This document shows positions 49,092 through 60,244 of a DNA stretch of 64,000 nt, piece by piece. The DNA is from Kalaharituber pfeilii. Lineage: Eukaryota > Ascomycota > Pezizomycetes > Pezizales > Pezizaceae. The notes beneath the pieces are model-generated. The model was not told the DNA's origin, made no database searches, and saw only the letters and a list, made by a program, of their open reading frames with translations. The position numbers were made by a program, and so were the translations under genes. The stretch covers positions 1,477,134 to 1,541,133 of the forward strand of contig WHUZ01000010.1 in NCBI GenBank assembly GCA_015179045.1, given 5' to 3'. The first letter of the stretch is position 1, and each line of letters starts with the position of its first letter.

Positions 49092-50129
49092 CTAGCTAAA
49101 GAAAATTCCTGATGTGGGTAGCATGCGCATCAAGGCTTCCTCATCCGGAATGTCGGTCACGAACATGCACCTATGTTGAATTGCATATTTGTAAGTACTC
49201 GGCCTATCGACTCCAGGCCATGTCCTCCGAGAAGGCGCAACAATTAATGAGTTGAAAGCGGGACAGGGGACATACCCTGGCATGTGACTTAAAACCACAC
49301 CTTCAATTCCGCACTCCATCACTATTAGCTGGGAGGTGACACCGGATCCCCAGAAAACTGGGATCTCATCCTCCTCCCCATCTGTCCACTCTCCAAAGTC
49401 CACTGTCTTGGATCTAATTCTGTCGAGAACTCCAATTTTTTCTGCTCCATCCCATCCCCACGCTATAGGTTCACCGTGCTGGCGAGCATACCTCCTTGTG
49501 ATGTCTTGCACTTTAGGGATATCTGAAGGTTTGTACCACCTCATGGACACAACGTAAGTTCCTTTGGAAAACACCCCAGCGGGGTTTAAAGGTATATTCG
49601 ATATGAACATAGGAACAGATTTTCTCAATAGCATGTGTCTTGGAGCAAGTCCTTGTCTAGCTAATGCAGTTTCAAAGGAATAAGAACATCCCAACAGAAA
49701 CCCAATATGGTCACTAGACCATTCCGTCTTAACATTGTCTTTTCCGCTCTCGTCCAGCACACCATCAATGTAAACATTATATGCTGGGATATCGGTACGG
49801 AGGTCTGTGTAGGCAGCTAAACGCGAGGAATATTCTCCTGGAGATGTAATGTCAAGCAAGGAGCATGGCACTGGATTTCGTACACAGAATGCCTTGAAAT
49901 CCTCTGCATATCGGGAGGGAAGAACGAGCAGGTTAGCTTGGATGTTTGATGTAGTGCCACAGGTGGAAAGGACTGTCGATGCGTTACTGATCTGGCTTGT
50001 GCTCTGAGCCGTGAGGCTGCCCTCACGAGCGCGGAGCCGGAATTGCTGCGAGGGGGGAATGGATATTGGCGACGAGGGGGTGAAGGACCTGGAGGGGGAG
50101 GAGAAGTAGCTAGGAGACGGCGATGACAT
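49092..50129 (-). CDS. DUF1445 / D-glutamate cyclase-like protein
   Basis: Member of the DUF1445 family, which includes mitochondrial D-glutamate cyclase of animals and bacterial UPF0317 proteins. Conserved blocks are AEDFKAFCVRNPVPCSLLDI, SSDHIGFLLGCSYSFETAL, NIPLNPAGVFSKGTYVVSMR, HGEPIAWGWDGAEKIG and VFWGSGVTSQLIV. The family's SHxPGxMFVTD segment is interrupted. A 105-nt intron at 49275-49171 (GTATGT...CATAG) probably separates SHMPG from CMFVTDIPDEE, giving 310 residues. The intron is a multiple of three without a stop, so reading through gives 345 residues. The first 50 residues are Ser/Pro-rich and may be a targeting sequence. Confidence 0.8.
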   Translation of the reverse strand: MSSPSPSYFSSPSRSFTPSSPISIPPSQQFRLRAREGSLTAQSTSQISNASTVLSTCGTTSNIQANLLVLPSRYAEDFKAFCVRNPVPCSLLDITSPGEYSSRLAAYTDLRTDIPAYNVYIDGVLDESGKDNVKTEWSSDHIGFLLGCSYSFETALARQGLAPRHMLLRKSVPMFISNIPLNPAGVFSKGTYVVSMRWYKPSDIPKVQDITRRYARQHGEPIAWGWDGAEKIGVLDRIRSKTVDFGEWTDGEEDEIPVFWGSGVTSQLIVMECGIEGVVLSHMPGYVPCPAFNSLIVAPSRRTWPGVDRPSTYKYAIQHRCMFVTDIPDEEALMRMLPTSGIFFS

Positions 50130-50870
50130 TGGGGTAGTCAGAATGTAGCAAAAGCGATGAAATGGTAGAATATGAGGCGATCAGTGCTCTGGAAGAATGA
50201 ATCCTGCAATTGGTGCCGTTGAGCAGATCGAGAGAATAGCAGGAAGTGCACAAGCTTAACTGGGGAGGGAGGGGTGAAGGCAGACAGACTCGGAAGCTTC
50301 AACTGCCTGCGCCGTCTCCCACCGGGAGCGGGAGACCGTTTTATTGCCCTGCCTCCACCGTCATACCGCGCACAAGCTCCGACATGGGCCGCCGGGACGA
50401 AACTTTGCTGCTGCCAGCACGCTGAGGTTTGGAGTGCCTCTGCGAGCCTCTGGCAGGCTCCGAAGCGCCCCCCCACCCGCCGGATCTCCTTGCCCCCCTC
50501 CCCCTCCTCACCGCTCACTCCACACCAATTCGTCTTGCTATCGGGGCCTCGCGCTCTCGCCTTCTGCTCCGCCCGATCACACATCCTGGCGATGGGGCTT
50601 TAATGGCAGCTGCGATGCAAGGCTGGGTGAGTCTTAACTCCACACATTCCGTTATCTACTGCACCCTGTCCATGTGCACAGAAGCTCAGCTATGCAATTT
50701 GCAGACTTTCCTCTAGCAGGTGCACAAGACTCAGATACTCAGGTTGGCTAGTTATCTCAAGCCATCGTCAAAGTCGCGAAATGTAGCATCATCACCATCA
50801 TCATCATCATCAGTAGCATAATTATCATAGTCAACAATACCGGATAAACACGTTTGTCGAGTACAACTGG
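50130..50870. other. Upstream region of DUF1445 gene
   Basis: GC-rich promoter-side DNA with open frames on both strands (50584-50138 and 50274-50603) but no motifs. A short (CAT)n tract lies at about 50787-50812. No gene is called. Confidence 0.45.
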
Positions 50871-51170
50871 CTATCCCAAAAAGTTAAAGCTTATGTGCTT
50901 GTGCAGCAATGACATGACCGAAGGGCTTTCCGCCTTCACATAGTTCCCCCAGCGATAACGAATGTTTGTTCGGCTTTGACCAATTGTCATGGCCAGACAG
51001 CGACCGGCATGTGTCTCATAAAAGGAAGTTGCTTCCAGGTAGGGCTTACATGGGTCAACATGTAAAATATCATCATCGCACAGCATTGTGGACAGAAAAG
51101 CATCATCCATCCTTCCACATTCCTCAGCCATCGTGAGATGAAGGTTCATTTTGAAGGACCTCAATTCCAT
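50871..51170 (-). CDS. Possible small hypothetical protein
   Basis: A single open frame of 99 codons from ATG at 51170. Its composition is protein-like, with evenly spread Met, Trp, Cys and charged residues (CDDDILHVDPCKPYLEATSF, then SRTNIRYRWGNYVKAESP). It has no signal peptide, membrane segment or family motif that I recognise. It stands alone in a long gene-poor stretch, so it may be a fragment of a decayed gene. Confidence is low. Confidence 0.25.
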   Translation of the reverse strand: MELRSFKMNLHLTMAEECGRMDDAFLSTMLCDDDILHVDPCKPYLEATSFYETHAGRCLAMTIGQSRTNIRYRWGNYVKAESPSVMSLLHKHISFNFLG

Positions 51171-53409
51171 CGTCCCCTTGCTTCGACAACGGGAATGTAT
51201 CTACATCAGTTATTCAAAAATTAAGCTCATAATCCCTTCTGAGAATCCCCTGCATGGTTCTGTACGTTGGTTGAGGTATGGACAGCAAGCAGATCCTGAC
51301 GATACATAGCAAGCTAATGAAAGTTGGACAAGATTGATCGTTAGTAGTATATTGTTTGCATACCCCAGGTCCGATTGATTGCCACATTTAATCTGGCACC
51401 CACAATGTCCTCTAATGAGATACACGGAAGGGGGAAAAAATATATTGAACGGTTGCGATTAGAATTGCAGAATTGAGTATATTCTAATGATCTATTCCAT
51501 GAACGGCAGCGCTATAAATGACCAGAACAAATGCCATTGCAGACCAATGTATCTGAAGTAAGTCTCTGGTGGCAAGTAGCAGAAAGAGCCCAGACCATAC
51601 ACTGAGAATGACACATCACCCTTCCGGATACTCTGGCCAATGCGCGCTTTCCGCCCAACCTCGACATTTTTCCGTCAAAATACTAGTCTGGTCGTCAACT
51701 CCTTTTCCTGTGAAGGGCTCTGGAAATTGTACTTGGAATTGCTCCATTTATTACTTCTTCATACGAAGATGAGTTGATACCCTATATACGTTAATATGCA
51801 TCAAAATTGGGAGTGGTATATTGCCATTTGAGATCAATAAATCGAGCCTTTCCATCAAGAAGGAAGTTGTTAAATTTATTGACCAGAACCTAACGGCTTT
51901 TGAAGATACCGGTGACATGTGGTTTGATATTCTTCCAAAATTGGGAAAATGCATCAATTGAACCATGCTCGGGAAATTAACCTGGTAATTTTGTTGACAG
52001 GGTTGAATCCATTGTATGCTACCTCGGGATTACCAGCTAAGCAGTCAGTGAATACTTTAACATATAGGGACTAGTAAGTTCTTAACATTGACGCTATGCC
52101 TTTGTACAGTTCTCTCTAAAGTTAGAAGTCGAACCGGACTGATTTGTGGGGAGGTGGAAAGGTAAGAAAGTCCGACATGATGTGTAAAGGTACACTTGGG
52201 TCTTAATTGAGGTGAATTGCAAGCACCTCATGTATCAAGATTCAACAAGAACGTTGAACTTCAAAGAATCTCTCGAGGTTCGAACTGTGAACACATTGAC
52301 GTTGATCAAAAATCTAATTGTCCTGTGCAGCGATACTGGGATATAAGCGCTTCTGAATTTAGTGAATGAGAACAGCGGTCTAGCTGCAGCTAGTATTCTT
52401 TGCACTCTTCCACTTGGGTTTCATGTATGGATACAGCTTGATAGAAGTCGTTTGATCTAAGAGTGCAACTAGATTTGATGATCGCAATTTGCAGATGTCT
52501 AGGTTGTTTTGCCCTTGGTTGTTCCAATGTTGATACGTTTTTCGTGTATCTCCCACTGCAATCGGGACTACTTCGGCATATCGTTTCAGGCGCCAGTCGA
52601 AGAACCTCTACACTTGATATTGTTGGTTTTTCGGGCTCGAGACTGGATAGGAGCCTGGATGCAGATCACAAGGTCATAAGAGAACTAGTTTAGAGGGATA
52701 TGCCAGTATGGACAGTAGTTCCGACCGCAGATGGGACTGTCGAAATGAAGAAATCTAAGGGGATCAACAGAAGTAGAACAACACGTGTCTCATGGTAGAC
52801 CTGTCACTTGCGGCTCTCTAGTATCTCATTCGCTGCCCACATGCAAATTGTACCCTGCGCCGGCTGGTGACGAGATGGCCTACTACTCTAAATCGGCGGA
52901 TGCGCTTGTTGTGGCAAGCCGTGTGGTGTTTTGCTGCCTCATGACCGGCACTTGTATGCTGTGCACATGCCAAGCCCAAGGGACGCTTTGAGGAGGGGTA
53001 GCAGCCGGCTTGGTTTGTGGTCCCAGTGATGACACTGAAAAGTTTAGCCTGGTTATGAAAAAGTTGCAACTTGCTGCTGCTGGTACGCAGCATTTACTAA
53101 GAGTCGACACTGTAATGTCACCACAATCTGGCTGGATCTCTTCTCGTGCGTGCATGGGCCTTGCAGATTGGCCAGGCCCTAAAAGAACATCTGGAGGTCT
53201 CGACCATATGCGGCCACCGTACCTTTCAAGTTTTCGTACCCCAAGCTGTGTCCACCCAACCCCACCCGCCTCGCCAGCGCAGGACGTGAGAGCTCTTCTG
53301 CACTCAGCTTTACGGCTACTTGGATACCGTCGGCACGAAGCTTGAATCCCTAATCCTCACGTACGCTTCCGATTCCAGCAAAGAAAAGCTCGGAAACAAC
53401 TGTCTTAGG
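51171..53409. other. Gene-poor region upstream of the EPT1-like gene
   Basis: No gene is supported. A 60-codon open frame at about 51774-51962 (+) reads protein-like (INKSSLSIKKEVVKFIDQNL and on to MWFDILPKLGKCIN) and could be the last exon of a decayed gene. Near 53160-53340 the DNA is C/T-rich, as in promoters of this genome. Confidence 0.35.
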
Positions 53410-55464
53410 ATGTATATCCGCCAGTCGAAAATTCACAACCTCAAAGCCTACCAGTACTCTGGGTCGATCACTCCCTCGTTTCTAGATATATCCTTAAGCC
53501 ATTTTACACCAACGTAGTGATCAAGTGTTTCCCACTCTGGATGGCGTGAGTCCTCTCCCATCAACATTCAATCCTTCCACCTCTTGGTCCCAGCCAGCGC
53601 TATTGGTAGGCCAATGGCAGTAATGATTGTATGCAGTGTCGAGATGAATGCTAACCGTAGCGTGCTAAAAGACCGAATCTTGTATGATATACTCTCAAAG
53701 GAAATCGCAGAGAGGTAAATTAAAACCTGACTGACAAGCGACTGTCAAATCAGATCACTTTGTCAGGATTTTCTTTTGTGGTGCTGAATATTCTCACACT
53801 TCTCTGGTACACTCCCGGTTTGGACCAGGAGTGTCCACCTTGGGTTTACCTATCGTAAGTGTTTACCAAAAAAGCAGAAACGTAACCCCCACGCCCTACT
53901 CAGTCACCCACGTCACTGATCTTGCAGAATCAAGAGAAGCTCTTTGTGTTTAACTAACAAAGTGGGGGTCATGTAGATGGTCCATTGGTTTATTTCTCTA
54001 TCAGACATTTGATGCCGTGGATGGCTCACAAGCGTATGTGGCATTTGAATAACGTTTTCTGAAGGATGTCTCGCTAAACTCTATTTGTCCGGCTACAGCA
54101 GGCGAACCAGACAAAGTGGTCCCCTTGGGGAGTTGTTCGATCATGGTATCGTCAATTGCTTCTGTTACTCCTTTTGAATTCTTGGAAATTGGGCTGATTT
54201 CCAGTCTTACAATCAGGGGTTGATGCATGTAATACGACACTGGAGGTTGTGATTTTTGCTGCGGTGATGAATCTCGGTATATGCCTGTGCTATTTCTCAT
54301 CCAATATCCTTTTGTGCGGCAGAAATGGGGCTAACCGAGATTTCTGCATAGGATATTCATGGGCTACAGTGATGACAATGTTCGCATGTAAGTTTTCATT
54401 TGGCCTGTTGAACGGAAAATTCCAGCTGACACCCTGCAGCATTGTGCGCATTCTACCTCACAACTTGGGAGGAGTATCACACTGGAATATTATATCTCGG
54501 CCTAGTATCTGGCCCAGTTGAGGGCGTCTTGACGCTGTGTGTTGTTTACGCTTTCACTGCCCTAGTAGGTGAGTTAACGGAATTTGATATGAGATATGCC
54601 GCGGTTGGAAGAGGCTAACATCATCTCAACCCGCAGGTGGCTCGTTCTGGCAGAGACCATTACTCGAAGTCTTGGGTTTTGGTCGAATGTCTTGGCTGCC
54701 TCAGGTTTTCCAAGAGATGCCTATTTGCCATTGGTACCTTGTGTATGGAGGCATCATGTTGGGCTTCAACATTATTCAAAGGTGAGCTGGCGAGATTGCT
54801 TCGCATCATGTCACATAGAACTTTTGTGTCAAATGCGCGGATGCAAATTTGATGCTGATATCACATTTCGTGACTGCAGCTCCCTCAATGTGATCCGCGT
54901 CCGCCGCTCCAAGAATCTCCCTGTTCTTCCCGCTCTTGCCGGTCTTATCCCTTTCTTCTCCCTAGCCACAATGGTCTGCATTTGGCTCGCCCTCCGCCCT
55001 ATTATCCTCCGCGCGCACCTTCTACCGTTCATGTTCTTCGTTGGAGCTTCCTTCGCTTATCAGGTCGGTCTCATCATCGTTGCACACTTGACCAGGAGTC
55101 CATTCCCCCATTTCAACATTCTCTTGCTCCCTATTGCTTTCGGTCTAGTCGATGCTCTGGGACCATTTCTGAAGGAATACACGGCGGGCTTGGTTGGTTG
55201 GCCGAGCGCGCTGGGAGACGAGGTGTATGAGGTCGCCTATGTGTTGATGTGCCTGGGGTTGGCGGTCGGGGTGTATGGAAGCTTTGTAGTAAGCTCTTTC
55301 TTCCGATTACAAGAATTGTACAGTGAGGGTTTAGTGCTAACAAGAACTTACAGGTTGACGTGGTCACGAATATCTGCGATTACTTGGACATCTGGTGCCT
55401 AACCATCAAGCATAAATATGGTCCAGAAACGCAATTTGGCGATAAAGGTATGAAGGTACAATGA
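53410..55464 (+). CDS. EPT1: Aminoalcohol phosphotransferase Ept1/Cpt1 (Kennedy pathway), frameshifted as given
   Basis: ER-membrane CDP-alcohol phosphatidyltransferase that joins CDP-ethanolamine or CDP-choline to diacylglycerol. Exons: 53410-53545, 53672-53681, 53754-53854, 53977-54033, 54099-54145, 54217-54276, 54352-54387, 54440-54568, 54637-54781, 54880-55288 and 55354-55464. The catalytic motif DG-x2-AR-x8-G-x3-D-x3-D is complete across exons 4-6 (DAVDGSQA, RRTRQSGPLGELFDHG, VDACNT). Hydrophobic segments and the C-terminal signature VDVVTNICDYLDIWCLTIK follow. Exon 2 is a 10-nt microexon completing WMAPNLITLSG. Exon 1 starts MYIRQSKIHNLKAYQYSG and then loses frame by one base at the GGG at 53461-53463; VDHSLVSRYILKPF continues in the next frame. 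With that base the model would be about 413 residues, normal for the family. It is either a recent pseudogene or a base error. Confidence 0.85.
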
Positions 55465-56055
55465 GGAAGGGCAGAGTTATAGTGACGATATTCTCTCACA
55501 ACGCAATGGCGTTGAAATACTTTTGATACATGATTGATGACACCATAGCTGCATGAATAGGTAGACTTGTATGAGTACTTTGGAATTTGTACTTGATCAC
55601 CCTAAATGTTTGATGTTACCTTGGCATTTCTCCGATTTCCGATTTTACCCTGCCTGGTGATATTTCTGCCTCCTGAGTGAATTTAGCATACTTGGCCACA
55701 GATCTCATCATTTAGACTCTTGCCCCGACAATTCATTGAGAGGAATTTAAATATTTCGTTTCAATTGAGTTATGATACGCGTAGTCTCGTACTGTACTAG
55801 TACATCAAGTTGAAGTGCTCTAACTACCGACTTGGCATTTTGTGGGGCAAATGCTCTGGGCAGGAACGTCTTGTACGAGAACACACTTGGCGGGGTAAGA
55901 TGTAGATGTGGCGTGAGACGACAAGTGGCTCAGTTCAAGTATGTAGTCTTGAAGAGCCAAATTCAATAAGGGTCCAAACGCTAACATATTTACACCCCTA
56001 CAAACGTGCCACAGTCTGTGCTTGACTCGTGCTGTTCCGTTCCTATCCATGTGGG
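55465..56055. other. Intergenic region, EPT1-like to F-box gene
   Basis: AT-rich 3' flank and promoter sequence between two genes on the same strand. No motif-bearing open frame, repeat or RNA gene was recognised. Confidence 0.5.
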
Positions 56056-58542
56056 ATGGATCAGCTGGATTGTAACTGCGCACCGTTGTCGCTGGAGACT
56101 CTTCCTACAGAGGTCCTCACCCTCATCATACACGAGCTTGATGGCCTAGATACACTTCTCTCCTTCTCCAGCACCTCCAGCCGCCTTCGTGGCTTGACGT
56201 TCCCTGCTATCGTGAACCACAAAGTCGTCATCTGCACACCTTCTCCATCGCGATTTCTGGGACTACGAGAGTTGCTGCAGCGGTATGCTGCGGTTCGTGG
56301 GCCATTGCCGGGCAAAAGCGAGATTGGCAAGGGAACTGAAGTAGTTGGCGGAGATGGAGCTGATAGGTCGGCCTTGGGGCTAAAGCAACTTAGTGATGAG
56401 GTGCTATTAGACATAGATCTACACACGACGTTTGAGGCATTGGTAAGGTACGGGGCGTATCCACATTTTGTGAGGGCGGTTACGGTAGACGGGCTTCTGC
56501 GATGCTCTGACAAAAAGGCGCAGGAATGGGCCAGGGAGTTGGTGCCATGTCTTAGGGAGGCTCTAGAGAATATGTTACATTTGGAGACATTTGAGTGAGT
56601 ACCATATCTTCATGTCATCTTCGCCCCGGCCCAGGGATTCTGATGTAAGAGATTAGGTGGTCATTGCGGGCAAAGCAATTCGATACTTTGCCTGTCATGA
56701 CTGAAGACCTAGGAGTGCGGCCGCCGTCGGAACTGCTTCACGCGCTGTCATCGCATCCCTCACTACGGAAGGTGTATATAAACGTGAAACCTGGTCGTAT
56801 ATTTAGTCCTGAGATGGACTGTTGCCGGTCCGCGTGGGCTTATTCGCACACAGAAGGTTCCAACACCCGTCTGGGCCTGGGAATCCAGCTGCTTGCTGTG
56901 GGCTACCGTCTTGATTTCAACCCCGTATCGTTCTATGAGGCGGAGTTCCGCGCCGGTTTATTGCAACTTTTGTGCGCGTCCTCGGCCAGCATAAAGTTTC
57001 TACAAATCGACTACATGTGGCTTCTCAACTACGTTGCCGTTGCGCCCGAGTGGGACGGACACACATTGACTCCAGTTGCAATGACGCTGTATGGGCTGTG
57101 GATCCCGACTATCTCGAGTACGACAGGGACAGGATCATCAGTGTTGAGCGCTAAGGTACTGGACTTGGGGAGGCTCCATCAGCTTGGTTTCTTGCCTCGT
57201 CCGACGGAGTATAGCTACGATACACCCTATCCTCGTGAGTGGGGTACAATGTCTCTCTCTATCACAGCCCCGTTTGATTGCCTGCGGGCAAGTATTCTAG
57301 GGGGACGAGAGCGAAAGCTGGCATTGGTAAGGCATTTGATGTTGCCAATGGGAATAGAGCGGATGGATGTGCAAGAATTTCTCGATGGGCTGGAGGACCT
57401 GCGTAGCGTGGCGCTGAGGGATGTAAGATTGAGTGAGAGTGGGTGGAATGTGCTGGGAAGGAAGTTTGGAGAATCGCTGAGGGAGGTGGTGCTTGTGGCG
57501 ACGGGGCCTGGAGTGGGGAATACAGAGCCTGCGAAGATGGTTGCAAGGAGGCTAAGGGCGGCAAGGAAAGTGGAATTGGGGGGCAGGGTGACTATGGTAG
57601 GTTGTTAAGCTCCCTCAATCTGAGAGCTTTGGCTACCAACTCTCATCCCCAGCAGCATTGCTCTTGGGCTCGAGTTGAGCTTCACGGTCTCAGAGTGTTC
57701 GGTCTGATGATGGACACTAACGCTGGAACGGAATATAGAACCAGGTCATAAATAGCATTAACGCCTTCAAGAACCATTCGCATCTAGAATCTCTGAGGCT
57801 TCGCGCCACACTACTGGATCCAGATCACGAAGTGTTACCTTATAGGAATGAGATGACCAGCAGCAGCGGGCTCGTCTCGTTGTATAGTTTCAGATCACAT
57901 GCAGACGCGATCTGGGCGTCGCATACCGTTGATGATTTCCTCGCCGTACTTAATCAGTGCCCTAGTACTGCTGAGTCTCGAACTGCTCCTGCTACCTTTG
58001 CTTCTCCCTCGCGTGAAACCGCACTGCATCCTGGGGCCGTCCAGCTTCCATATTCATCCTTGGCGGTGATCGCCAACGAATTGAATGAGATGTGGCCATC
58101 TTCGTTTCCTAGGGGTAACGCTCACCAAGGGATTCAGCCACAGGTAAGCGAGGATAGCACAATTGATCACTGGCCGGAACCTTACTTTCGCAACGGCCCC
58201 GCCATTGTTCCTCAACCCTCTTTGGACCCTGCTGTGGACAGTGCACTGAAACAGCAGTTTGTTCTCCCTCGCACAATCATGCGACGGATGAGACTCTCGA
58301 AGCTAGAGCATTGCCCGCAGAACCTCGCTAGGATTGAATTGTTCACAGTGGTTCCTGCAGTAGGGATGGGGGGAACGCCGAGCGTGTACGAGTGGGTGTT
58401 TGTGAGGGAGAGGCAAGGGCAAGGAGAAGGCCGGCCAGAAGGTTGGGGTGAATGGAGGTGGCTGAGGCCAGGAAAGCGGAGGACAGTAAGGGAGAGAGCA
58501 AGGGTGGGTGGTGGGGTGCTGGAAGCAATGATGGGCATCTGA
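56056..58542 (+). CDS. F-box-like protein, fungal
   Basis: Three exons, 56056-56594, 56657-57596 and 57745-58542, give about 758 residues. An F-box-like segment lies at residues 15-50 (LPTEVLTLIIHELDGLDTLL, then FSSTSSRLRGL), suggesting a substrate adaptor for an SCF ubiquitin ligase. The rest is Leu-rich but irregular (LRSVALRDVRLSESGWNVL and SLREVVLVATGPG), as in fungal F-box proteins with degenerate leucine-rich repeats. The third exon starts VINSINAFKNHSHLESLRLR. Its acceptor could also be six bases upstream, adding two residues. The C-terminus is Gly/Arg-rich. The start is the ATG shortly before the F-box. Target unknown. Confidence 0.7.
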
Positions 58543-59960
58543 CTAAAGTAACAGCAGAACAGGGATAAAGAAAAGTGGCTCGGGGAGTGGTGGGTCGTAT
58601 AGTCTAGACGGCCTCCTTGATTGAGGCTGTTTTGGGTAAAGGGAGGCAGAAAGGAAATGTACGACACCAAAGTATGGGTATCGGTTATTGAACTTTTTTG
58701 AACTTAATAGAGAATGACAGACACAGATTGGCCGCCGTGGGTGCAATGGCCTGGTTGGATTCATGGCGATGCTTCAGTGGCACACCAAAAAAGCCTGCGG
58801 ACGAGGGAGCTGTAGTTTGGATTACGTCTCCTTACGTTTGGAAGCGGGACATCAATGTCATCTGATAGATTTCCATGCAGGGGGTTCCAGTGGGTGCACG
58901 CCTTCAATAGAGAACTGAACACTTGAGTACGGGAACCGTCGTCAACATGGTATAAGACGGACTTAAGGTTTTTGTGCCGGCTTATCGTAGGAGCGAGAGG
59001 CCATGTTGGTCAAGTTTTGATCGTGATTTCTTGTGTAGGCCGTTATTTCAGGGGGCATTATTGTAGCGCGATGGTTGCTGAAAAAGGAGAGGGGGAAGGG
59101 AAGAAGGCCAGTTCGGTGGCAACCCACTTAAACGGGAAGGTAGAATCGGATGGCCAAATACCGGCGAAAGTGAGGTTGTCGGGGAGATGTTACACTCATA
59201 ACTATAAGGAATGGGATAGAATAGGTACAAAGGAAAAAGAGGAAGCCTCGAAGGACAGGATGGATGTGGATGGGGTAGCGTTCGCTTGGTGTGAGTCGAG
59301 TCGGTATAGAGTTGTACCGCGCGCTGAATACTCCACTCAGACCGAATCAGGTGCCGAGTCGCGACGCGCATCAACTCGCTCAATAAGTCCGCGCGATGTT
59401 AAAACTCGGACAGGGTTTATTTGTGTGTCGCGCGCTGCGCAGAACACACTGATGCTCAACAAGACATTGGGCTCATGTTGGGCATATGCCGACTCACACT
59501 GAGTTGGCCGAGTTGAGTTGCTGCATGGCGTGACAAAACTGACGCAGAAACCGATTTGGACTGAAAACCGACTCGAACTCGCACCGAGTGTGAATGCTAG
59601 GATGGGGAGGAGGAGAAGGGGACATCTGATCGGGCAGTGTGGGAGTCATATAGTAAAGCTTGTGAACTTGCGGCGACATCGCCAGCTCATGCCACAGAGA
59701 TCTCTGGTCTCTGGACAGTAAGAGGATGCATGGATGATGGCCTTGTTTTTTGATAAACTAGATAGGAAACTTTTATGTAGGTAGTTGAACAGGTGCCTGT
59801 CTCGGGGCTGTAAGGACCTCGGCGAAGAGACTCTTGATATGGTAAACGGGCTAGAAGTGGAGTTGTGAGATATTTATTTTACTTGCTTTTTTTAAAAAAG
59901 CTTTGCAAAAGGAATGTAGTAATACTAAATCGAAAAGTATGAAATAGTTGTTTTTATTAC
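58543..59960. other. Intergenic region with clustered CGAGT/ACTCGG motifs
   Basis: A 177-codon frame at 58972-59502 has no ATG at its start (TTG) and no motif, so I do not call it. From about 59285 to 59590 the pentamer CGAGT or its complement ACTCG recurs about ten times in irregular spacing. The reason is unknown. From 59870 the DNA becomes very AT-rich. Confidence 0.35.
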
Positions 59961-59965
59961 AGCTG

Positions 59966-60130
59966 ACTTTAAAGTTATATAAAGTTGAAACTTGAATATC
60001 TAATAGTATATATACTATAATTTATTACTAAATATATAATTATAAAAAAGGATATATAAAATATAAAAAGTATTATAATAAATAAAAATATAAAGTTAAA
60101 ACTTAAATATTTAATAGTATATATACTACA
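59966..60130. repeat. AT-rich direct repeat pair
   Basis: A block reading roughly AAAGTTGAAACTTGAATATC then TAATAGTATATATACTA at about 59979-60018 recurs as AAAGTTAAAACTTAAATATT then TAATAGTATATATACTA at about 60091-60128. The copies are separated by A/T-only sequence. They lie directly at the 3' side of the tRNA-derived sequence on the minus strand and may be part of the same retroposon. Confidence 0.6.
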
Positions 60131-60240
60131 GGAATCGCGGCCACTCGTCGTAAGTACTGCTGGTTACGCCTCGCGCCGGATTGAACCCAGTCGCATTCGA
60201 TAATAAATTCATATAGCTTGCGCCTAAGCTAATGGGCTGA
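60130..60240 (-). repeat. tRNA-derived SINE-like sequence with Pol III boxes
   Basis: On the minus strand TTAGCTTAGGCGCAAGCTA (about 60233-60215) fits a Pol III A box in a D-arm with AGCTT/AAGCT pairing. GGGTTCAATCC (60188-60178) fits a B box in a T-arm. The boxes are about 45 nt apart. The would-be acceptor-stem halves do not pair, so this is not a functional tRNA. An AT-rich tail follows on the minus strand. A tRNA-derived SINE or a decayed tRNA gene are the two readings. Confidence 0.5.
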
Positions 60241-60244
60241 AGTG

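Noticed and set aside
58972..59502. 177-codon open frame downstream of the F-box gene
   Set aside because: It starts with TTG rather than ATG and its sequence shows no domain.
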